In this document: piece by piece, positions 5,276 through 12,687 of the stretch
How positions within the stretch are numbered: the stretch's first letter is position 1
Layout: every line of letters starts with the position of its first letter
Origin: Bacteroidales bacterium
GTDB taxonomy: Bacteria > Bacteroidota > Bacteroidia > Bacteroidales > JAAUTT01
Length of the DNA stretch: 12,771 nucleotides
Direction of reading: 5' to 3'
Assembly (NCBI GenBank): GCA_025350365.1
Contig: JANXXY010000165.1
Location: 1 to 12,771 of the forward strand
Notes under the pieces: model-generated
What the model was told of the DNA's origin: nothing
The model's input: only the letters and a program-made list of their open reading frames with translations
Databases searched by the model: none
Program-made: the position numbers and the translations under genes

Positions 5276-7495
5276 ATGAAACACCTGTTCTTATTCCTGT
5301 TTTTATGTTCTACATTTCAGTCCATTGCAGCCAATGATGGCGAACGGATTGTGATCAATCTAAATGGAACCTGGCAGTTCGAACAAACCGTAAATGCCTT
5401 TCCGCCGGCAAAATTCACGAGAACCATTCCGGTTCCGGGATTGGTTCATTTGGCAACTCCCAAGATCATTGATTATGACAAATTTTTTAAACGCGCCGAT
5501 AAAGTTGAGTCAAAGGGTCAGCATAATCTTTACAATATTGATTACACGCCACGTTACAGTTGGTACCGTAAAATGGTCTTTATCCCGAAAGAGCTTGAAG
5601 GCAAAAGTGGTGTGATCACCATTAAGAAAAGCCAGTATGTTACTCAGGTTTACGTGAATGGTAAGGATATGGGAACGTCAATGGCTTGTTATACACCTGT
5701 TGAATTTCCCATTACAAGTGCGCTTAAATATGGCATCGAAAACGAAATCCTTATCAAAGTAGGCGATCGCATTTGGTTGCCATCAGAAGCTGCAGGCGGC
5801 ACCGACAAAGAGAAAGAACACTATCTGCCTGGAATATGGGACGATGTGGAAATTTCGTTTACCGGCAGTGTTCGGATAAATCGCTTGCTGATTTTGCCAT
5901 CGGTTGCCGCTAAAAAAGTGACCGTTAAAGCCATGCTCCGAAATTTCATGCCCGCTCAGATCTTCTACGGAGATACCATGAACGATTCAGTGACTTTGGA
6001 AGTTTCCATTGCCGAAAAAACTTCAGGAAAAATTATTGCATCCAAGATTGCCCACTTCTCAGCAAAGCGAGATAATCAAACAGAAGCCGTGCTCGAAATA
6101 CCTGTTTTGAATTTTACTAATTGGTCGCCTGATAAGCCTTTCCTTTACCTTGCCAAAGCAACTTTGAAAAACGGCAAGGTCATTTCCGACGAAACTACCA
6201 AACAATTCGGAATGCGCGATTTTACTCGAAAAGGTAAGTTCTTTTACCTAAATGGCGAAAAAACAATATTGCGGGGTACCAATATTACACTTCAGCGATT
6301 TTTTGAAGATCCCGATTGTGGAAACCTGATTTGGAACCGTGAATGGGTGAAAAAACTTATGATCGATTATTCGAAAAAGCTGAATTGGAATATGATGCGC
6401 ATTTGTGTGGGCATTGCTCCCGATTTCTGGTACGATTTGGCCGATGAATATGGGTTGATGTTTCAGAATGAATGGCTGTATTGGCAAAACCATGGCTGGG
6501 ACGATCAGATTCGAAAAGAATATACCGACTGGGTTTGGAGCGATGGTGCGCATCCAAGCATCGTTATTTGGGATGCCATCAACGAAAACTGGGACAATTA
6601 CATTGGCAATACACTGATTCCGGAGTTGAAGAAATTAGACAACACCCGTATCTGGGATTCGGGATATATGACTGCCGATCAGATGTTTCAAGATGAAATG
6701 GACGAACCGCATCCTTATCAGGGGGTAATATCGTGGATTCAGCCTGGAGCCAATCGTGATGTATATCCTTTGGGTGATCTGGATTTTAACCCACAAATTT
6801 TAAAGGACATTCATAATTCCGGAGTTCCGCAACTGGTTAACGAATATGGCTGGATTTGGCTTTGGCGTAGTGGCATTCCAAGTAAATTAACAGTTGAAAC
6901 ATTTGAACATTACCTGGGTAAAAATTCTACTCCTGAACAAAATTTTGAATTTCAGGCCTATTGGATGCAGCTTGAAACGGAGTGGCTTAGAAGCGACCCA
7001 GACATTGCGGGAGTTCTGGCTTTTTGTCACCTGACCAACAATTATGGCTATACCGGAGATTGGTTTATCGACAACATTAAAGATTTAAAGCCATCACCAA
7101 CATTAAGCTGGTTTAAACATGCTTTTGCGCCTGTGGCAACTTTTATTAACCTCACCGACGAGCGCTATGTGCGCCTGACAAAGCCTCATCAAACAGGTTC
7201 TACGATACTGTTCAACCTGACTGGAATAAATAATTTGAATAAGGCTTCAAATGGCATAGTAAAGGTTAAAATGCTCAACTCCAATGGAAAAACCACTTCG
7301 GAACAGAATTTTCCGGTAAAACTGGAATCGTTCCTTCGGACCAATATTCCGGTTTCGATGGTTTTGCCTTCCGAAGCTGGTGGTTATGTGCTGGTTGCCG
7401 AATTTACTCCTGAAAATGGCCAATCGGTTATCAGTCGTCGTTACCTGAGAGTGGGGCAATCGGAAAAATATAACTATTTCAATCTTAATTTATAA
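5276..7495 (+). CDS. Secreted glycoside hydrolase family 2 enzyme
   Basis: Retaining exo-glycosidase of the GH2 clan (β-galactosidase, β-mannosidase, β-glucuronidase and relatives), 739 aa, probably periplasmic. A Sec signal peptide covers about residues 1-19 (hydrophobic FLFLFL core, cleavage near SIAA/N). Cys11 lacks a proper lipobox, so a lipoprotein is unlikely. Then come a jelly-roll sugar-binding domain (about 25-195, ending PGIWDDVE), an Ig-like domain (about 200-315) and a TIM barrel beginning near FYLNGEKTILRGTN. Catalytic residues are visible: acid/base E437 in IWDAINEN, and nucleophile E523 in LVNEYGW. A further β domain ends the protein. Substrate specificity cannot be read by eye. 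The presence of both mannose-6-P and glucose-6-P isomerases downstream makes a mannose/glucose-containing β-glycoside a reasonable guess. Its stop is 5 bp from the next gene, so they are surely co-transcribed. Confidence 0.9.
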   Translation: MKHLFLFLFLCSTFQSIAANDGERIVINLNGTWQFEQTVNAFPPAKFTRTIPVPGLVHLATPKIIDYDKFFKRADKVESKGQHNLYNIDYTPRYSWYRKMVFIPKELEGKSGVITIKKSQYVTQVYVNGKDMGTSMACYTPVEFPITSALKYGIENEILIKVGDRIWLPSEAAGGTDKEKEHYLPGIWDDVEISFTGSVRINRLLILPSVAAKKVTVKAMLRNFMPAQIFYGDTMNDSVTLEVSIAEKTSGKIIASKIAHFSAKRDNQTEAVLEIPVLNFTNWSPDKPFLYLAKATLKNGKVISDETTKQFGMRDFTRKGKFFYLNGEKTILRGTNITLQRFFEDPDCGNLIWNREWVKKLMIDYSKKLNWNMMRICVGIAPDFWYDLADEYGLMFQNEWLYWQNHGWDDQIRKEYTDWVWSDGAHPSIVIWDAINENWDNYIGNTLIPELKKLDNTRIWDSGYMTADQMFQDEMDEPHPYQGVISWIQPGANRDVYPLGDLDFNPQILKDIHNSGVPQLVNEYGWIWLWRSGIPSKLTVETFEHYLGKNSTPEQNFEFQAYWMQLETEWLRSDPDIAGVLAFCHLTNNYGYTGDWFIDNIKDLKPSPTLSWFKHAFAPVATFINLTDERYVRLTKPHQTGSTILFNLTGINNLNKASNGIVKVKMLNSNGKTTSEQNFPVKLESFLRTNIPVSMVLPSEAGGYVLVAEFTPENGQSVISRRYLRVGQSEKYNYFNLNL

Positions 7496-7500
7496 GATAA

Positions 7501-8064
7501 ATGAAGCATTTAAAAATTGGAAATTCTCCAGTTGAGTTGAACCGCGCAAATTACCAAATGACGGGTGATGCTGTCATCAATCAAACCCGGAAATTGAAAG
7601 ATTTGAATGGAATTTTTCAGGATCAGGATGCTTTTGATAAGTTGAATCAGGAACAACTGGCTTACACCGTTCAAGCATGGTTGCCGGTTGCTGATGGAAC
7701 TCCTGGCGGACTGTTCTTTGGCGCTTCAACCATTTACCCTGGCAAAGTGGGTAACGAATATTTCATTACCAAAGGCCATTTTCATTCGCTGAGCGACCGG
7801 GCTGAATTTTATTGGGGCATTCAGGGAAAAGGAATGTTGATTTTGATGGATCGCGATCGCAATACCTGGGCAGAAGAGGTACATCCCGGAAGCCTGCATT
7901 ATATTGGCAGCGAAATTGCTCATAGACTTGCCAATACAAGCAATGAAAAACTAATCGTAGGTGCATGTTGGCCATCGGATGCCGGTCACGATTATAAAGA
8001 AATTGTGGAAAATGGTTTTTCGGCAAGGTTGGTAGAAATTTACGGGATGCCTAAACTCGTATAA
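7501..8064 (+). CDS. Cupin-type glucose-6-phosphate isomerase
   Basis: Cytoplasmic enzyme of the archaeal-type (cupin) phosphoglucose isomerase family, interconverting glucose-6-phosphate and fructose-6-phosphate with a bound metal ion. It is unrelated in fold to the usual bacterial Pgi. The 187-aa length is normal. The cupin core is clear: the block ITKGHFHSLSDRAEFYWGIQ supplies H93, H95 and E102, and the second cupin motif HPGSLHYIGSEIAHRLAN supplies H141, matching the four metal ligands of the Pyrococcus furiosus enzyme. The GHFH and the GKGM turn are intact, so it should be active. The gene sits 5 bp after the GH2 stop. Its TAA lies at the first base pair of a 62-bp palindrome, which separates it from the transporter gene. 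A true isomerase role fits the sugar kinase and PMI-like genes in the same operon. Confidence 0.9.
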   Translation: MKHLKIGNSPVELNRANYQMTGDAVINQTRKLKDLNGIFQDQDAFDKLNQEQLAYTVQAWLPVADGTPGGLFFGASTIYPGKVGNEYFITKGHFHSLSDRAEFYWGIQGKGMLILMDRDRNTWAEEVHPGSLHYIGSEIAHRLANTSNEKLIVGACWPSDAGHDYKEIVENGFSARLVEIYGMPKLV

Positions 8065-8125
8065 ACGCCAAGACGCAAAGTCTCTAAAAATAAATTATTT
8101 TTTAGGGTCTTAGCCTCTTAGCGTT
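8064..8125. repeat. 62-bp REP-like palindrome overlapping a stop codon
   Basis: Imperfect inverted repeat. The left arm starts AACGCCAAGACGCAAAG and the right arm ends CTTAGCCTCTTAGCGTT. Pairing 8064 with 8125 inward gives 22 Watson-Crick pairs and one G-T pair over 27 positions, with a short AT-rich loop. Its first base is the last base of the isomerase stop codon. GACGCAAAG-type palindromes are, from memory, dispersed repeats in several Bacteroidota genomes, but copy number here is unknown. In RNA it would form a long hairpin that could protect the upstream message or reduce read-through to the transporter. Confidence 0.8.
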
Positions 8126-8170
8126 CAATATTTCTCATGTCTAAAAATTTAGCAACTAATATCTAATTTC

Positions 8171-9493
8171 ATGAAGTCTTACGTCATTCTTATTTCTATT
8201 ATAGCTGCATTGGGCGGTCTATTATTCGGTTTCGACACGGCAGTTATCTCCGGAACTATTAATTTTATCCAGCCCTACTTCGGATTGTCTGAAGCAGCAT
8301 TGGGCTGGACAGTAAGCAGTTTATTGTTTGGCTGTATTGCAGGGGTTTTTCTGGCCGGAAAGGCAGGAGATGTCTATGGTCGCAAGAAAGTGCTGATGAT
8401 GGCAGCTCTATTGTTTTTTGTTTCGGCACTGGGAAGCGCATCGGCACATTCACTTTACTTCTTTCTTATAGCGAGGGTTCTGGGTGGTATTGCCGTTGGT
8501 GTGGCCTCCATACTTTCACCCATGTATATTGCAGAACTAGCTCCGGCCAAATACCGCGGGACACTGGTTTCGATGAACCAGCTTGCCATTGTTATTGGTA
8601 TTTTGGTGGCATTTTTCAGCAATTATCTGTTGGTTGGAACCGGCGAAAACAACTGGCGTTGGATGTTGCTGGTGATGGCGGCTCCGGCGGTTTTGTTGTT
8701 TTTTAGCCTTTTTTTGGTTCCTGAAAGTCCACGTTGGCTTATTGCCCAAGGGAGATCCATGGAGGCACTAAAGGTGTTAATAAAAACCTCAGGAAAGGAA
8801 AATGCAACAAAAGAATTATTTGAAATTACAGGAACATTAGACGTTCTGGAAGAATCAAGATTCATCGAATTGTTGGAACCCCAGATCAAACCGCTATTGT
8901 TTATCGGGATTATATTGGCCGTTTTTCAGCAAATTACCGGAATTAATACCATCATGTATTATGCTCCCAAAATATTTGCGAATATAGGACAGAGTAACGA
9001 TTCGGCTTTGTTGCAAACCATTTTGATCGGTGGAACTAACCTGTTTTTCACTCTGGTGGCGATGGTTTTAATCGATCGTTTTGGACGAAAAAAACTCATT
9101 ATAATCGGTTCCACCGGAATGATGGTGATGCTTTCAGGCTTATCAGCTCTGTTTTTCATGAAAGAAACATCTGGAATACTGGTTCTGGTATTTATCCTCG
9201 GATACATCGCGTTTTTCGCTGCCTCACTGGGTCCCGCACTTTGGGTGGTTGCTGCTGAATTATTTCCCAACCGACTGCGCAGCAAGGGAATGTCCATTGC
9301 CATTGTTTCATTGTGGATTGCCTGCACCATCGTGACCATTGCTTTCCCGATTATGCTCGAAAAGCTGAGCGGAGGTGTTACCTTCCTGATTTTTGCGCTA
9401 ATTTGCCTGTCCAATTTGCTGTATGTGGTTAGGTATGTTCCTGAAACTAAAGGCAAAACGTTGGAAGAACTGGAAACAGAGTTTTCGAAATAG
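8171..9493 (+). CDS. MFS sugar:proton symporter, sugar-porter family
   Basis: Inner-membrane monosaccharide transporter of the sugar-porter family (XylE/GalP/GLUT type, TCDB 2.A.1.1), 440 aa with about 12 hydrophobic helices. Family signatures are all visible: GFDTAVISG in helix 1, GDVYGRKK in loop 2-3, RVLGGIAVGVASILSPMYI with ELAPAKYRG in helix 4-5, PESPRWL (184-190) before the central loop, QQITGINTIMYYAP (from 253) in helix 7 that contacts sugar, DRFGRKK in loop 8-9 and PETKGKT (424-430) at the C-terminus. The exact sugar (glucose, galactose, xylose, mannose) cannot be told from sequence by eye, but a free hexose fits the adjacent ROK kinase. It would carry sugar released in the periplasm by the GH2 enzyme. 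The start at 8171 gives the standard short N-terminus. Confidence 0.93.
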   Translation: MKSYVILISIIAALGGLLFGFDTAVISGTINFIQPYFGLSEAALGWTVSSLLFGCIAGVFLAGKAGDVYGRKKVLMMAALLFFVSALGSASAHSLYFFLIARVLGGIAVGVASILSPMYIAELAPAKYRGTLVSMNQLAIVIGILVAFFSNYLLVGTGENNWRWMLLVMAAPAVLLFFSLFLVPESPRWLIAQGRSMEALKVLIKTSGKENATKELFEITGTLDVLEESRFIELLEPQIKPLLFIGIILAVFQQITGINTIMYYAPKIFANIGQSNDSALLQTILIGGTNLFFTLVAMVLIDRFGRKKLIIIGSTGMMVMLSGLSALFFMKETSGILVLVFILGYIAFFAASLGPALWVVAAELFPNRLRSKGMSIAIVSLWIACTIVTIAFPIMLEKLSGGVTFLIFALICLSNLLYVVRYVPETKGKTLEELETEFSK

Positions 9494-9514
9494 CAACACC
9501 AAATAAAAAATAAG

Positions 9515-9588
9515 AAACGAGAAATAAGAAATGTCGAATTTCCAATAACCAATTTCCATTATCCAATAACCAAATTAAGAAATAGAAA
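9515..9588 (+). repeat. A-rich and A+C-rich degenerate repeat leader before the ROK kinase
   Basis: Tract of AAGAAA/GAAATA units then AATTTCCAATAACCAATTTCC and ATCCAATAACC. It shares the ATTTCCAATA and CAATAACC words with the leader at 5181-5275, also following a GAGAAAT word. It fills nearly the whole gap between transporter and kinase. No promoter or Shine-Dalgarno sequence stands out. Confidence 0.6.
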
Positions 9589-10590
9589 ATGAGTAAGCCA
9601 ACGAATATCGGTTCTTTCTCTCCTCCGTTTGGAGAGGTTAAAGGAGGCTATTCCATTGCCATAGATCTCGGCGGAACGATCATCAAAATCGGCTTGTTAA
9701 AAGATGGTCAGCTGGTTGACCGAAAAGAAATTGCTGCACATTCAACTTCTGGTTTAAAATTACAACTTCCAGATCTGGAAGCAGTTATTTATCAGTTGTT
9801 GCGGGCAAACGAAATTCAAACAAACGACGTGTTGGGAATCGGATTTTCTTTTGCAGGATTGGTTGATTCTGTTCAAAACCGGATTTTATCAACCAATAAG
9901 AAGTACGACGATGGGCCAGACACTGATTTGGTTGGCTGGGCAAAAGATAAGTGGAACTGGCCATTGTTTGCAATGAATGATGCCCGAATGGCTTTGCTGG
10001 GAGAGTGGCAACATGGCGTGGGGCAGGGCTGTTCTAATCTGGTGATGGTTACGCTGGGTACCGGAATAGGATCGGCAGTTCTGATTGGTGGTGAACTGCT
10101 GATCGGGAAACATTTTCAGGCAGGAAACCTGGGCGGTCACTTTGTGGTGAACCATAAAGGAACGTTCTGCACCTGTGGAAATATAGGTTGCGTGGAGGCT
10201 GAAGCTTCCACTTGGCGTCTGCCTTCGTTGCTGAAAGAGCATCCAGAGTTTGCCGGAAGTTCGATGAGAAATGAAGAAGTTCTTGACTTCATGGCTCTTT
10301 TTCATCATGCCCAAAACAACGATCCGGTAGCGGAAGAAGTTCTTGAACATTGCTTATCTGCCTGGACAGCTGGGATCATCACCATGATTCATGCTTTCGA
10401 TCCGGAAATGATCATCCTGAGTGGCGGAATTATGAAAAGCTCGTCTACTATTCTTCCAGTTCTTCAGGAAAAAACAAACCACCTGGCCTGGACTCCCTGG
10501 GGAAAAGTGAAGTTGGTTGAAGCGAAATTTCCCGACTCCGCAGCTTTGTATGGAGCCGATTACCTAGTGAATTCTAAAATCAATCCATAA
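9589..10590 (+). CDS. ROK-family sugar kinase
   Basis: ATP-dependent hexokinase-like enzyme of the ROK family (glucokinase, mannokinase, fructokinase and similar), phosphorylating the imported sugar in the cytoplasm. The 333 residues show the phosphate-binding loop DLGGTIIKIG (26-35), the catalytic pair N130-D131 in NDARMALLGEW, the TLGTGIGSAVLIGG block, and the zinc site H184 with C194, C196 and C201 in GTFCTCGNIGCVE. The adenosine loop ILSGGIM is near the C-terminus. All key residues are present, so it should be active; the sugar is not determined. Odd point: about 20 extra residues precede the usual start of the fold (YSIAIDLGGT). Their DNA, at 9616-9649, is a GC-rich palindromic repeat also found inside the next gene. 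There is no later in-frame ATG, GTG or TTG before YSIAID, so the extension is probably translated. Confidence 0.93.
   Translation: MSKPTNIGSFSPPFGEVKGGYSIAIDLGGTIIKIGLLKDGQLVDRKEIAAHSTSGLKLQLPDLEAVIYQLLRANEIQTNDVLGIGFSFAGLVDSVQNRILSTNKKYDDGPDTDLVGWAKDKWNWPLFAMNDARMALLGEWQHGVGQGCSNLVMVTLGTGIGSAVLIGGELLIGKHFQAGNLGGHFVVNHKGTFCTCGNIGCVEAEASTWRLPSLLKEHPEFAGSSMRNEEVLDFMALFHHAQNNDPVAEEVLEHCLSAWTAGIITMIHAFDPEMIILSGGIMKSSSTILPVLQEKTNHLAWTPWGKVKLVEAKFPDSAALYGADYLVNSKINP
9616..9649. repeat. Palindromic repeat copy A, inside the ROK kinase gene
   Basis: GC-rich hairpin with arms CTCTCC and GGAGAG, then GGTT, three bases, and GGAGGCT. It is read in frame as SPPFGEVKGGY ahead of the conserved kinase fold. 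It matches copy B at 11108-11140 in both order and wording of its parts. Confidence 0.65.
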
Positions 10591-10657
10591 CCATGAAGAA
10601 AGCTCAAGACACGAAACAGTAAAAAGTATCCGTAATTTTACGATTAATTAAAAAAAT

Positions 10658-12463
10658 ATGTCAAAAAAGTATTTAAACAAACCCTCAAAATTCAACAACC
10701 TGCCATTAGTGGAGGTGAAAAACGAATCGTATAAGGTTGAGAACGGCTGGGAAGCTATTTGCAACAGGCTGAACAAAGAAATTGCCGCTTTGCCCGGTAA
10801 CAAAAAGCTGGTGGTGATCGAAACCTATCAGGGTGTGATTCATAACGAGCTTCTTTCAAATCTGAGAACAGGATTAAAATATGATCGATTAATACAGGCT
10901 GCCGACTTCATGCTTCCAGAAGTAGAAATCAAGAAATTGGTTTTTCAGGATGTGACCAACGACAGGATCTTTGGTTTCCTGACGCGCCTGACCATGGATG
11001 CCTTTTTTGATCCTGAAAAAGCAAAAACTATTCATTCAGAAATTGAAGCAATTACAGAAGGAACAATAATTATTTACGGTAGTGGTGCTAGTATATTGTG
11101 TCCAAAAGCCCTCTCTTCGGGAGGGGGTTGGGGGGAGGCTCTTCTCGTTTATGCCGACATGGCACGATGGGAAATTCAATTGCGGATGCGCCTGCATTTG
11201 GTGGATAATCTGGGCGTGAAAAATCGTGATACTGCCGATTGGATGCTTCTTTACAAACAAGCTTTTTTTGTGGATTGGCGCGTTTGCGATCGCTTAAAAA
11301 AGACATTATTCGACAAATGGGATTTTCTTCTCGATACTAATAAGATTGGTCAGCCTAAAATGGTGGAAGGGAAAGCCATTATGGAAGGCCTTGAAATAGC
11401 AACTACACGACCGTTTAGCGTAGTGCCATTCTTCGATCCGGGTCCATGGGGCGGACAATGGATGAAAGAAGTGTGTAATTTAGATAAATCGGCATCCAAT
11501 TATGCCTGGTGTTTCAATGCTGTTCCTGAAGAAAACAGTCTGTTGCTGAAATTTGGTGACGATGTGATCGAAATTCCATCTATCAACTTGGTGTTCCGGC
11601 ATCCTCGCGAGTTGATGGGTGACCCGGTTCACGGGCGTTTTGGCGACGAATTCCCCATCCGTTTCGATTACCTCGACACCATGGATGGCGGTCATTTAAG
11701 TTTACAGGTTCATCCTTTGACTGAATACATTCAGGAGAAATTTGGTTTGCACTACACGCAAGACGAAAGCTATTATATGATGGATGTGGCAGAAGATGCC
11801 ATTGTTTATTTGGGATTAAAAGAAGGAGTTAATCCTGACGAATTGCTGGCAGATTTGGAAGAAGCGCAGTCAGGTGGAAAACCTTTCGAAGCCAAAAAAC
11901 ATGTGCAAACATGGCCTATGAAAAAACACGACCACGTGCTGATTCCGGCTGGAACTATTCATTGTTCAGGAAAAAGCAGCATGGTGCTCGAAATAAGTGC
12001 CACACCTTATATTTTCACATTCAAACTATGGGACTGGGGGCGTTTGGGAATGGATGGCAAACCACGCCCGATCAACATTGAACACGGTAAAAAGAACATT
12101 CAGTGGAACCGCACTACCGAATGGACGCGCCAAAACCTGGTGAACCGCATTGAAAGAGTGGGTGAAGGTGATGGCTGGATAGAAGAACGAACTGGTTTGC
12201 ACGAACTTGAATTTATTGAAACCCGCCGCCACTGGTTTATCAAAAAAACAGAACACCACACCAATGGCGGAGTGAATGTAATCTGCCTTGTTGAAGGCGA
12301 TGAAGTGATTGTGGAAAGTCCAACCCAAGCCTTTGAACCTTTTGCGGTTCATTATGCCGAAGTGTTCATTGTTCCGGCGAAAGTTGGCACTTACACTATT
12401 CGCCCATATGGAACTGGCGAAGGGCAGAAGTGTGGAACGATGAAAGGTTATGTAAGGTTATAA
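10658..12463 (+). CDS. Mannose-6-phosphate isomerase, class I, with extra N-terminal kinase-like domain
   Basis: Large (601 aa) cytoplasmic protein. The C-terminal part, about 265-601, is a type I phosphomannose isomerase that interconverts mannose-6-phosphate and fructose-6-phosphate. Its zinc ligands are all visible: Q350 and H352 in LSLQVHP, E370 in DESYYMM, and H435 in IPAGTIHCSG, followed by FTFKLWDWGRLG with the conserved arginine. E. coli ManA is about 390 aa, so roughly 250 N-terminal residues are additional. They look like a nucleotide/uridine-kinase-type α/β fold. VVIETYQGV (about 52-60) sits where a P-loop would be but has no GK[ST], and YADMARWEIQLRMR and FVDWRVCDRLKK follow, so I infer a pseudokinase or structural domain. 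In the middle of this domain a GC-rich palindromic repeat (11108-11140) is translated as KALSSGGGWGEA. It ends the operon 67 bp after the kinase gene. Confidence 0.9.
   Translation: MSKKYLNKPSKFNNLPLVEVKNESYKVENGWEAICNRLNKEIAALPGNKKLVVIETYQGVIHNELLSNLRTGLKYDRLIQAADFMLPEVEIKKLVFQDVTNDRIFGFLTRLTMDAFFDPEKAKTIHSEIEAITEGTIIIYGSGASILCPKALSSGGGWGEALLVYADMARWEIQLRMRLHLVDNLGVKNRDTADWMLLYKQAFFVDWRVCDRLKKTLFDKWDFLLDTNKIGQPKMVEGKAIMEGLEIATTRPFSVVPFFDPGPWGGQWMKEVCNLDKSASNYAWCFNAVPEENSLLLKFGDDVIEIPSINLVFRHPRELMGDPVHGRFGDEFPIRFDYLDTMDGGHLSLQVHPLTEYIQEKFGLHYTQDESYYMMDVAEDAIVYLGLKEGVNPDELLADLEEAQSGGKPFEAKKHVQTWPMKKHDHVLIPAGTIHCSGKSSMVLEISATPYIFTFKLWDWGRLGMDGKPRPINIEHGKKNIQWNRTTEWTRQNLVNRIERVGEGDGWIEERTGLHELEFIETRRHWFIKKTEHHTNGGVNVICLVEGDEVIVESPTQAFEPFAVHYAEVFIVPAKVGTYTIRPYGTGEGQKCGTMKGYVRL
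11108..11140. repeat. Palindromic repeat copy B, inside the isomerase gene
   Basis: GC-rich hairpin (CCCTC arm, TCTTCGG loop, GAGGG arm) followed by GGTT, four G, and GGAGGCT. It is read in frame and gives a low-complexity Gly/Ser/Trp loop between YGSGASIL and LLVYADMARW. It is far more G-rich than its surroundings and closely parallels copy A at 9616-9649. Confidence 0.7.
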
Positions 12464-12486
12464 TAATTGTAGTGTTTTTGAAGATG

Positions 12487-12671
12487 TCGCAGCTACACTG
12501 CTTTAGTGGTTTTTAATGCCTTTTCTACAAAGATTTTGCAACTACGTTGCAGTACATTCACAAAAAATGGAAATTATAAAATATGAACCTTGTTTATGCA
12601 ATATTTGCGGCGTAGCCGTTATATCTTTGTAGAAAAGTTTTATTAATACAATCAAAGCAGCATAGCTGCGA
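12487..12671. repeat. 185-bp imperfect palindrome built of four small hairpins (REP-like)
   Basis: Four 13-bp GC-rich mini-hairpins lie at 12489-12501 (GCAGCTACACTGC), 12538-12550 (GCAACTACGTTGC), 12607-12619 (GCGGCGTAGCCGT) and 12657-12669 (GCAGCATAGCTGC). The first two have a TAC loop; the third has its reverse complement GTA and the fourth ATA. They are also nested mirror pairs. The arm 12520-12550 matches the complement of 12607-12637 at 24 of 31 positions, with the first 15 identical. The arm 12487-12504 matches the complement of 12654-12671 at 16 of 18. Both pairs share one centre near 12579. The block ends 16 bp before the transposase start, as expected for REP sequences next to their RAYT gene or for an IS200-like left end. 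Confidence 0.8.
12622..12629 (+). promoter_or_regulatory. Possible -7 box for the transposase gene
   Basis: TATCTTTG matches the Bacteroidota -7 consensus exactly, 58 bp before the ATG at 12688. It lies inside the right arm of the palindrome, so promoter and repeat would be one unit. A TTG at 12605-12607 is closer than the usual -33 spacing. Confidence 0.35.
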
Positions 12672-12687
12672 TATAAATTCAAAGAAT

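Noticed and set aside
5276..5340. Lipoprotein signal for the GH2 enzyme at Cys11
   Set aside because: The residues before the cysteine (LFL) do not make a lipobox; a normal Sec cleavage site follows near residue 19.
8959..9552. Minus-strand open frame of 197 codons opposite the transporter
   Set aside because: The plus strand encodes unmistakable sugar-porter motifs throughout; the minus frame has no recognisable domain and is a codon-bias shadow.
12489..12516. Rho-independent terminator after the isomerase gene (CACT/AGTG stem then GTTTTT)
   Set aside because: The stem is only 4 bp and conflicts with the better-supported hairpins of the palindrome, so I do not call it.
12487..12671. CRISPR array
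   Set aside because: Repeats are inverted and nested, short and few, with no regular spacers.
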